From positions 1 to 5,482 of the forward strand of contig JBBPZD010000063.1 of NCBI GenBank assembly GCA_038199265.1: a stretch of DNA of 5,482 bases, read 5' to 3'. The notes beneath the pieces were generated by a model. It was not told the DNA's origin. It made no database searches and was given only the letters and a program-made list of their open reading frames with translations. Positions 1 to 5,115 of the stretch are shown here, piece after piece. The stretch comes from Allobranchiibius sp038199265. Lineage in GTDB: Bacteria; Actinomycetota; Actinomycetes; Actinomycetales; Dermatophilaceae. Position numbers and translations under genes: made by a program. How positions within the stretch are numbered: the stretch's first letter is position 1; each line of letters opens with the position of its first letter.

Positions 1-710
1 CCGGCGTGCACAGCCGCGGTAAGCACCTACTGCACCGACTCGACTCAGGTCTGACGATCCACTCCCACCTGCGGATGGAAGGGTCTTGGCGGGTCCGACC
101 GACACCCCAGGTCACGCCGCGCTTCGCTCGGGCAGCCGATATCCGTGCGCTGCTTGCCACCGACACCTGGGCAGCAGTCGGCTGGCGACTAGGGATGCTC
201 GACCTGATCCCCACGACCGGCGAGCACCGCCTGGTCGGCCACCTCGGGCCTGACGTCCTCGGCGACGACTGGGATGTCGATGAGGTGGTGCGTCGCTTGC
301 GAACGACCCCCGAGGTTCACGTCGGTGCGGCTCTGCTCGATCAACGCAACCTTGCCGGGGTCGGCACCTTCTTCGATGCCGAGGCCCTGTTCGCACGTCG
401 GATGCACCCGTGGCTTCCGGTGGGTGACATCGACGACGCCGAACTGCGAGCCCTCGTGACGACAGCTCAACAGCAACTCGAGCACTCCGCGCACCACCCG
501 AATCGCTCGCTGACCCAACGCACCGGGTTGCTCGACGACAACTATGTGCATGGTCGAAGTGGGCTGCCATGCGAACGATGCGGCAGGAACATCCGAGTAG
601 CAATGATCGGCAAGGCCCCGCAGGACCGCACGATGTTCTACTGCCCCACGTGTCAGGGCGGATTAGGCCCCACCGACGACGGGAAGCGCCAACGTCCCCT
701 CGGTCGCTGA
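1..710 (+). CDS. nei: Fpg/Nei-family DNA glycosylase (endonuclease VIII-like), 5' end missing
   Basis: This is a bifunctional base-excision repair enzyme that removes oxidised bases from DNA and nicks the abasic site. The reading frame is open from the left edge, so the catalytic Pro-Glu N-terminus and an estimated 45-50 residues lie outside the window, judged from memory of mycobacterial Nei2. Visible parts in order are the SRGKHLL and IHSHLRMEGSW strand motifs typical of actinobacterial Nei (about 12-92), the helix-two-turn-helix signature LLDQRNLAGVG (about 333-366), and a C-terminal zinc finger with cysteines coded at 570, 579, 642 and 651. The finger spacing is C-x2-C-x20-C-x2-C, four residues longer than the usual x16. 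The GTG at 6 is an internal Val, not the start. The stop is TGA at 708-710. In several actinobacteria nei follows the helicase gene lhr, so lhr may lie just upstream; that is inference. Confidence 0.88.
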   Translation, partial: GVHSRGKHLLHRLDSGLTIHSHLRMEGSWRVRPTPQVTPRFARAADIRALLATDTWAAVGWRLGMLDLIPTTGEHRLVGHLGPDVLGDDWDVDEVVRRLRTTPEVHVGAALLDQRNLAGVGTFFDAEALFARRMHPWLPVGDIDDAELRALVTTAQQQLEHSAHHPNRSLTQRTGLLDDNYVHGRSGLPCERCGRNIRVAMIGKAPQDRTMFYCPTCQGGLGPTDDGKRQRPLGR

Positions 711-717
711 CGGCGTG

Positions 718-1020
718 CTAGGCCGCAGAGGAAACGACGGTGGTCGCCCGGGTGGGTATAGGAAGCTGCAACGGCGCGGTCACGGCTTCAGCCGCCGCCA
801 CCCGCTCTGACACCTGGGACAACGCGATCGAGAGCGGGATTCCCAGTGCGGTGCACACCGACGACAAAAGCTCTGATGACGCTTCTTTCTCGCCTCGCTC
901 GATCTCGCTCAGATACCCCAGTGACACCTTCGCGGCGGCAGAGACTTCACGCAGCGTCCGGCCCTGGTCCTGGCGCTGATCACGCAGCACATCGCCGAGT
1001 TCGCGTCGCAACAAGATCAT
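718..1020 (-). CDS. clgR: ClgR-type XRE-family transcriptional regulator
   Basis: This is a 100-residue Cro/C1-type DNA-binding protein. The segment MILLRRELGDVLRDQR followed by RTLREVSAAAKVSLGYLSEI and ERGEKEASSELL closely matches actinobacterial ClgR, the activator of clpP, clpC and lon genes that responds to envelope and protein-folding stress. The helix-turn-helix spans about residues 20-62, and the recognition helix lies around VSLGYLSEIERG. The 35-residue tail is poorly conserved and ends in Ser-Ser-Ala-Ala. In Streptomyces, ClgR and PopR are degraded by Clp through C-terminal alanines, so the tail could be a degron; this is inference. The ATG at 1020 is supported by a GGGAGG Shine-Dalgarno five bases upstream and by the family N-terminus. 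The gene lies downstream of cinA on the same strand after 146 bases, so it probably has its own promoter. It ends 7 bases from the convergent nei stop. Confidence 0.9.
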   Translation of the reverse strand: MILLRRELGDVLRDQRQDQGRTLREVSAAAKVSLGYLSEIERGEKEASSELLSSVCTALGIPLSIALSQVSERVAAAEAVTAPLQLPIPTRATTVVSSAA

Positions 1021-1025
1021 GAGCG

Positions 1026-1031
1026 CCTCCC
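1026..1031 (-). promoter_or_regulatory. Shine-Dalgarno of clgR
   Basis: The minus strand reads GGGAGG five bases before the ATG at 1020. It is the strongest ribosome binding site in the window and fixes the clgR start. No other in-frame start codon is visible for at least 45 bases upstream. Confidence 0.8.
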
Positions 1032-1035
1032 ACCT

Positions 1036-1060
1036 GTTCTCGTCGTGTCGATCGTTCTCG
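1036..1060. repeat. 7-bp direct repeat GTTCTCG, 18-base period
   Basis: GTTCTCG occurs on the plus strand at 1036-1042 and again at 1054-1060. The 18-base period is a little under two helical turns. A GTTCTC half-copy in the opposite orientation lies at 1145-1150. The repeats lie in the clgR leader and could be an operator. The copies are short, so chance cannot be excluded. Confidence 0.45.
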
Positions 1061-1166
1061 ATTGCATCGACTTACCACCACTTTAGCCAACGCCAATGAC
1101 AGCTGGAATCCGGATGCCACCCAGAGCACGAACACACCTCCTATGAGAACGCCGACCGTCTTCGTA

Positions 1167-1646
1167 TTAGTCCACCGCCCGGGCGGATTCGAGCACCTGC
1201 GACAACAGTTCGAGGACAGCGATCGAGCATCCTTCGCGTATGCCGTCCCGGTCGCCGATCAGATCCAACTGCCGGACCTGCGCCCCGGCTGGTCCATCGA
1301 CAGCGATGAACGCCCGTCCGACGGGTTGCCCGTCTTGTTCAGTCGGCCCGGCGACACCAGTCGTCGCGAGTCCGTAGGTCGCTCCGAGCACCCGCCGGGC
1401 ACCGCTCGCCATCTGTATCGCCACGCGAGCCTGCACGGCGCCGCCGGCTGCAAGCAGTTCGACATCGACTCCGAGGACGCTGGCCTTCACATCGGTCGCG
1501 TACGACACGACACCTCCTCGTACCGCCCCACTTGCCCCAGGCACCTGCACGAGCCGAGCGACCACCAGCCCCCCGGTGAGCGACTCGGCAACACCGACCG
1601 TGGAACCGAGTGACCGAAGCGAGGCAATCAGGTCAGCGGGGCTCAC
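1167..1646 (-). CDS. cinA: CinA C-terminal-domain protein (nicotinamide-nucleotide amidohydrolase, PncC type)
   Basis: This 159-residue protein consists only of the CinA C-terminal domain, the usual length for stand-alone PncC proteins. It hydrolyses nicotinamide mononucleotide to nicotinate mononucleotide plus ammonia in the cytoplasm, recycling the NMN released by NAD-dependent DNA ligase. The family landmarks are all present: VGVAESLTGGLVVARL (residues about 17-32, with the catalytic Ser in AES; the frequent AESCTGG form has Leu in place of Cys here), RGGVVSYATDVKASVLGV, GAVQARVAIQMASGARRVLGA, and TTGVAGP followed by QPVGRAFIAV. The N-terminal MoCF-like half of longer CinA proteins is absent, with no remnant nearby. 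The start is GTG at 1646, 7 bases after the pgsA stop and without a good Shine-Dalgarno, which suggests translational coupling. It sits in a rimO-pgsA-cinA operon. Confidence 0.92.
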   Translation of the reverse strand: MSPADLIASLRSLGSTVGVAESLTGGLVVARLVQVPGASGAVRGGVVSYATDVKASVLGVDVELLAAGGAVQARVAIQMASGARRVLGATYGLATTGVAGPTEQDGQPVGRAFIAVDGPAGAQVRQLDLIGDRDGIREGCSIAVLELLSQVLESARAVD

Positions 1647-1653
1647 GACGGCG

Positions 1654-2274
1654 TCATCTCTGTGAGGCGGCGCGCAACCGCAGCGCCTGGAAGATGTAAT
1701 CGACCCCGGTGGCGACCGTGATCAGTAGAGCAACCAGCAGCACGCACCAGGCGACGAAGTGGACATAGGCTCCCAGTGGCATCACGAACAAGGCGATGCC
1801 CAGTGCCTGCAGCGCGGTCTTCAGCTTCCCGCCCCGGCTGGCGGGCAGCACGCCGTGCTTCAACACCCACATCCGCAGACCGGTGATGCCGAGTTCACGC
1901 ACCAGGATGATCACGGTCATCCACCACGGAACAACGTCGATCAGCGAGAGGCCGATCAGCGCCATTCCCATCAGCGCCTTGTCGGCGATCGGGTCGACCA
2001 CCTTGCCGAAGTCGGTGACCAGCCCCCATGCGCGGGCGATATCACCGTCGAGTCGGTCGGTGACGGATGCACCCACGAAGACGACCAGCGCCCACCAGCG
2101 GTAGGAGGTGTCGTCGCCACCCTCGGCTAGGAGAAACCAGCCGAAGAGCGGAACCAGCGCGATGCGCAGCATCGTCAGAGCGTTCGCGATGTTCCAGTTG
2201 CTGACATCCGAACTCGGCGCGGACGCCGGATCAGGAATCAGCGGCGGCGAGGGCAGGCGGTGGTCACCTGTCAC
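1654..2274 (-). CDS. pgsA: CDP-diacylglycerol-glycerol-3-phosphate 3-phosphatidyltransferase
   Basis: This is an integral membrane enzyme that joins CDP-diacylglycerol and glycerol 3-phosphate to give phosphatidylglycerol phosphate, the committed step to phosphatidylglycerol and cardiolipin. The CDP-alcohol phosphotransferase signature D-G-x2-A-R-x8-G-x3-D-x3-D is complete: Asp76, Gly77, Ala80, Arg81, Gly90, Asp94 and Asp98. Several hydrophobic segments follow the family layout (about 31-50, 60-71, 99-113, 116-132, 155-170 and 173-190). At 206 residues the length is normal. The first 24 residues are polar and proline-rich, and the conserved part begins at NWNIANALTMLRI. The GTG start shares four bases (GTGA) with the rimO stop, so translation is probably coupled. 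The position next to cinA and clgR matches the mycobacterial locus called pgsA3, which supports phosphatidylglycerol phosphate synthase over other CDP-alcohol transferases. Confidence 0.93.
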   Translation of the reverse strand: MTGDHRLPSPPLIPDPASAPSSDVSNWNIANALTMLRIALVPLFGWFLLAEGGDDTSYRWWALVVFVGASVTDRLDGDIARAWGLVTDFGKVVDPIADKALMGMALIGLSLIDVVPWWMTVIILVRELGITGLRMWVLKHGVLPASRGGKLKTALQALGIALFVMPLGAYVHFVAWCVLLVALLITVATGVDYIFQALRLRAASQR

Positions 2275-3746
2275 TGTGGTGTCGCGATCCAGTCAATTCC
2301 CAGGGTGTCCTCGATCAGAGCGGTGACGATGGCACCGACGGCGGGCAGCTCGGCGTCCCCGTACACAAGAATGGTCTCGCCGTCGACGTCGGGGCCCTGT
2401 TGCCCAGCGCGCCCGCGAACCTCCCACCCGTCGGTGTCCTCGTCGTACTCCACTGACTCGATGAGCACCTCGACCTGCTCCCCGATGCGTTCGACGGCCC
2501 GCTGCTCGTTCAGTTCTGTGGCAAGGGTGCGGATGCGCTCGACGCGCACCTCGATCTCGTCCGCAGACAATTTCGCGTCGTACGTCTCGGCTTCGGTGCC
2601 GTCCTCATCGGAGTAGCCGAACACGCCGACGACATCGAGCCTGGCAGCCAGCAAGAACTGCTCCAGCTCCTGCAGATCCGCCTCGGTCTCACCCGGGAAT
2701 CCGACGATCACGTTGGTACGAATACCTGCCTGCGGGCAACGCTCGCGCACCTGGTCCAGCAGGCCGAGGAACGACTCGCGGTCTCCGAACCGGCGCATCC
2801 TGCGCAGCAACGGCCCACTCGCGTGTTGGAAGGAGATGTCGAAGTAGGGCATCACACCGGGAGTCGACGTCATCACGTCGAGCAGGTCGGGGCGGATCTC
2901 GGCAGGCTGCAGGTAGGAAACCCGCACTCGTGAGATGCCCTCGACCGCGGTCAGTTCCGGGAGCATCGTGTCGAGCAACCGCAGGTCGCCCAGGTCCTTG
3001 CCGTAGGAGGTCGAGTTCTCGCTGACCAGGAAAATCTCCTGCACGTCGTGCTGCCCGAGCCACCGCGCCTCGTCCAACACATCTGCCGGGCGACGCGACA
3101 CGAAAGCCCCGCGGAACATCGGTATCGCGCAGAATGCGCACCGCCGATCGCAGCCGCTGGCGATCTTCAACGGAGCCCAGGGCCGCCCGTCCAGCCGAGC
3201 GCGGATGACTCGCGGTGTCGCTACCGGAGATTCGATCGTGACGTCCTGCGGGACAGCGGTCGACATCCCACTCTGCCCGCCATGCCCCGGCTGAGCCACG
3301 TTCTGACCCTGTCGGTCAACCGGTGACAACGGCAACAGCTTGCGGCGGTCACCGGGGTTGTGTGACTCCGGCCGTTCACCGTCCAGGATGGCGGTCAGCT
3401 GCGCCGACATGTCTTCATAGGAGTCGAAACCGAGTACTGCGTCGGCCTCGGGCAACTCTGCGGCGAGCTTCTTTCCGTACCGCTGAGCGAGGCACCCGAC
3501 AGCGACGACGGCCTTGGTCCTGCCGTGCTCTTTGAGGTCGTTGGCCTCCAACAGGGCATCGATGGAGTCCTTCTTGGCCTGCTCCACGAAACCGCAGGTA
3601 TTGATGACTGCGACATCGGCGTCAGCCGCGTCGTCGACGAGCAGCCAACCACCGGCCTGCAACCGGCCCGCCAACTCCTCGGAGTCCACTTCGTTGCGAG
3701 CGCAGCCGAGAGTAACCAGCGCAACACTGCGCGACGAGGACGACAT
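2271..3746 (-). CDS. rimO: Ribosomal protein S12 methylthiotransferase RimO
   Basis: This is a radical-SAM enzyme that adds a methylthio group to the beta carbon of a conserved aspartate in ribosomal protein S12, using two 4Fe-4S clusters. The 491 residues hold three domains. The N-terminal UPF0004 domain carries the auxiliary-cluster cysteines Cys15 (TLGCARNEVDSEEL), Cys51 (NTCGFVEQAKKDSID) and Cys85 (VGCLAQRY). The radical-SAM domain carries C-x3-C-x2-C at Cys199, Cys203 and Cys206 (SGCDRRCAFCAIP). A TRAM domain follows from about 416 to 485. NTCGFVEQAK and FRGAFVSRRP point to RimO rather than the tRNA enzyme MiaB. A Pro/Gly/Gln-rich linker at about 122-190 makes the protein longer than E. 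coli RimO (about 440 residues). The ATG at 3746 fits the family N-terminus but has only a weak GAAG upstream. It is the first gene of the operon and divergent from the dipeptidase gene. Confidence 0.96.
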   Translation of the reverse strand: MSSSSRSVALVTLGCARNEVDSEELAGRLQAGGWLLVDDAADADVAVINTCGFVEQAKKDSIDALLEANDLKEHGRTKAVVAVGCLAQRYGKKLAAELPEADAVLGFDSYEDMSAQLTAILDGERPESHNPGDRRKLLPLSPVDRQGQNVAQPGHGGQSGMSTAVPQDVTIESPVATPRVIRARLDGRPWAPLKIASGCDRRCAFCAIPMFRGAFVSRRPADVLDEARWLGQHDVQEIFLVSENSTSYGKDLGDLRLLDTMLPELTAVEGISRVRVSYLQPAEIRPDLLDVMTSTPGVMPYFDISFQHASGPLLRRMRRFGDRESFLGLLDQVRERCPQAGIRTNVIVGFPGETEADLQELEQFLLAARLDVVGVFGYSDEDGTEAETYDAKLSADEIEVRVERIRTLATELNEQRAVERIGEQVEVLIESVEYDEDTDGWEVRGRAGQQGPDVDGETILVYGDAELPAVGAIVTALIEDTLGIDWIATPQ

Positions 3747-3814
3747 GGTCTTCAGGGTAGTAGCCGAGCAGACCGTTGCTGTCGCCCAGCGCCACTAGGT
3801 GGTGTGATGGCCCG
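3747..3814. promoter_or_regulatory. Divergent intergenic region between rimO and the dipeptidase gene
   Basis: These 68 bases must hold the start signals of rimO (leftward) and the M19 dipeptidase (rightward), unless promoters lie inside the opposite gene. I see no consensus -35/-10 pair in either direction; TTGCTG at 3776-3781 on the plus strand is the best -35-like element and lacks a matching -10. An AGGTGG Shine-Dalgarno-like element lies at 3797-3802 for the dipeptidase. The compact layout suggests the two promoters overlap or face each other. Confidence 0.4.
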
Positions 3815-3822
3815 ATGGCACG
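3807..3822 (+). repeat. Imperfect 8-bp tandem duplication spanning the dipeptidase start
   Basis: ATGGCCCG (3807-3814) is followed directly by ATGGCACG (3815-3822), identical at seven of eight positions. Because eight is not a multiple of three, the two ATG codons are in different frames. The second opens the dipeptidase; the first opens a 16-codon frame that stops at 3857. AGGTGG (3797-3802) lies 4 bases before the first ATG and 12 before the second. Confidence 0.7.
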
Positions 3823-4990
3823 AGAACTCTCCGACCTGTTGCGCCACTCCCCTTTGATCGACGGTCACAACGACCTGCCCTGGGCGGCCCGCGACGCGAC
3901 GGGTTACGACTTCGACCGCCTCGACCTTGCGGCCGGCACGCAGGGCCGCACGCACACCGACCTACCGCGACTGCGCGAAGGTCTCGTAGGTGGTCAGTTC
4001 TGGTCTGTCTGGGTTCCCGCCACGCTGCCCGGTGGCACCGCGGTGACAGCGACCCTGGAGCAGATCGACGGGGTGCATCAGATGATCGGTCGGTACGGCG
4101 ACGAGCTCGGCCTGGCCCGCACCGCAGACGAGGCACGGTCGGTCTTCGCATCCGGTCGGATCGCGTCGCTGCTCGGCGCCGAAGGGGGTCACAGCATCGA
4201 CTGTTCGCTTGGTGCACTGCGGATGTTGTACGTGCTCGGTGTCCGGTACATGACGCTCACCCACAACGAGAACACGCCGTGGGCGGACTCGGCCACCGAC
4301 AAGCCGGTGCACGGCGGGCTGACCCGGTTCGGCGTGGAAGTCGTCCGCGAGATGAACCGGCTGGGCATGCTGGTCGACCTCTCGCATGTCAGCGCCGACA
4401 CCATGCGTGATGCGCTCGCCGAGTCCGTGGCACCGGTGATCTTCTCCCACTCCAGCGCTCGCGCGGTCTGTGACAGCCCCCGCAACGTGCCGGACGACGT
4501 GCTGAAGACCCTGCGCAGCAAGAACGGCGTGATCATGGCCACGTTCGTGCCCGATTTCGTCTCGCCAGACTGCGCTGCCTGGCGCAGTGAGGCCCGCGAA
4601 ACGGCCCGTTCCCGAGGAATCGACCCGAACGACCATGAGGCCTATGAGGCCTTCTCGGTCGACTACGGCCGTACCCACCCCAAACCGACCGCGACGATCG
4701 GGCACGTGTTGGCGCACTTCGACCATTTACGCGAGGTCGTCGGGGTCGACCACATCGGTGTCGGCGGGGACTACGACGGGGTCGGCGAACTTCCGCAGGG
4801 CCTGGAGGACGTCAGCTGCTACCCGCACCTGTTCGCAGCGCTCCGCGATCGCGGCTGGTCCGACGACGACCTCACGAAGGCCGCCGGCACCAATGTGTTG
4901 CGAGCGTTGGGCGACGCCGAGGAGGTGGCTCGCGAGCTGCAGGAGACTCGCGGTCCGAGCCTCGCCACGTACGCCGACCTCGACGGCTGA
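3815..4990 (+). CDS. Peptidase M19 (renal/membrane dipeptidase family) zinc dipeptidase
   Basis: This is a binuclear zinc metallopeptidase of the amidohydrolase superfamily, expected to hydrolyse dipeptides, including D-amino-acid-containing ones in some members. Metal-ligand motifs follow the family: His18 and Asp20 in LIDGHNDLPW, the bridging Glu123 in LLGAEGGHSID, His191 in VDLSHVS, His212 in VIFSHSSARAV, and the catalytic-type Asp in GVGGDYDGV (about 315-323). HNENTPWAD at about 150-158 is also typical. The 391-residue length is normal. There is no signal peptide or membrane segment, so it should be cytoplasmic despite the family name. ATG 3815 is chosen because homology begins just after it (MARELSDLLRHSPLIDGHND); an upstream TTG at 3776 would add 13 poorly matching residues. 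It is transcribed away from rimO as a single gene and ends in a hairpin. Its physiological substrate cannot be read from the sequence. Confidence 0.94.
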   Translation: MARELSDLLRHSPLIDGHNDLPWAARDATGYDFDRLDLAAGTQGRTHTDLPRLREGLVGGQFWSVWVPATLPGGTAVTATLEQIDGVHQMIGRYGDELGLARTADEARSVFASGRIASLLGAEGGHSIDCSLGALRMLYVLGVRYMTLTHNENTPWADSATDKPVHGGLTRFGVEVVREMNRLGMLVDLSHVSADTMRDALAESVAPVIFSHSSARAVCDSPRNVPDDVLKTLRSKNGVIMATFVPDFVSPDCAAWRSEARETARSRGIDPNDHEAYEAFSVDYGRTHPKPTATIGHVLAHFDHLREVVGVDHIGVGGDYDGVGELPQGLEDVSCYPHLFAALRDRGWSDDDLTKAAGTNVLRALGDAEEVARELQETRGPSLATYADLDG

Positions 4991-5007
4991 GAAGGTCAAG
5001 CCGTCGA
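4980..5007 (+). terminator. Hairpin overlapping the dipeptidase stop codon, probable intrinsic terminator
   Basis: TCGACGGCT (4980-4988) is followed by a 10-base loop (GAGAAGGTCA) and the exact reverse complement AGCCGTCGA (4999-5007), giving a perfect 9-bp GC-rich stem. The stop TGA at 4988-4990 runs from the stem into the loop. There is no T-run after the stem, which is common for terminators in high-GC actinobacteria. It lies between convergent genes and could act on transcripts from both sides. Confidence 0.65.
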
Positions 5008-5115
5008 AGCACGCGGCGACACTGGCTGTGATCCCGAGCGGTCAAGCGGCCGGGTCGGAGTCGTCGTCATCCCCATCGCTGTTGCCGTAGCTGACGTCAC
5101 TCATCCCGTGACCGT
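4991..5115. other. Convergent intergenic region after the dipeptidase gene
   Basis: These 125 bases separate two convergent stops. Besides the right arm of the hairpin they hold an 8-bp direct repeat GGTCAAGC (4994-5001 and 5040-5047) and the palindrome TGACGTCA (5092-5099). I see no convincing gene. A 20-codon acidic frame on the minus strand (5042-5104) has no ribosome binding site. Confidence 0.5.

Larger units (their letters stand above)
1021..1166 (-). promoter_or_regulatory. clgR upstream region, probable promoter and regulator site
   Basis: This 146-base gap between the cinA stop and the clgR start is the longest non-coding stretch in the window and is less GC-rich than the genes. On the minus strand a weak -10-like TAAAGT lies at 1085-1080, and a weaker pair is TTGGCT (1090-1085) with TGCAAT 18 bases downstream. 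Neither has a convincing partner, so the promoter position is unsettled. A 7-bp direct repeat (CGAGAAC on the minus strand, at 1054-1060 and 1036-1042) lies between these elements and the Shine-Dalgarno. I found no copy of the ClgR box (GTTCGC-N5-GCGAAC), so autoregulation is not shown. No hairpin resembling a terminator for cinA was found, so read-through from the upstream operon is possible. Confidence 0.4.

Noticed and set aside
112..603. Minus-strand frames opposite nei
   Set aside because: Their products are Arg/Ser-rich without motifs, while the plus strand codes for a clear Nei with H2TH and zinc finger.
1003..1016. GTTCGCGTCGCAAC, resembling a ClgR box
   Set aside because: It lies within the clgR coding sequence, the spacing is wrong and the second arm does not match GCGAAC.
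1062..1613. 183-codon open frame on the plus strand
   Set aside because: It runs antisense over most of cinA, starts with TTG without a ribosome binding site, and reads as low-complexity Arg/Pro/His/Ser protein typical of a high-GC shadow frame.
3962..4726. 254-codon open frame on the minus strand
   Set aside because: It is antisense to the M19 dipeptidase, whose metal-binding motifs leave no doubt about the coding strand; the opposite frame shows no recognisable domain.
5092..5099. TGACGTCA palindrome
   Set aside because: A single 8-bp palindrome between convergent genes, away from any promoter, is expected by chance in high-GC DNA.
5042..5104. 20-codon acidic frame (MSDVSYGNSDGDDDDSDPAA) after the channel gene
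   Set aside because: It is very short and has no Shine-Dalgarno. A frameshifted acidic tail of the channel is possible, but nothing in the sequence supports it.
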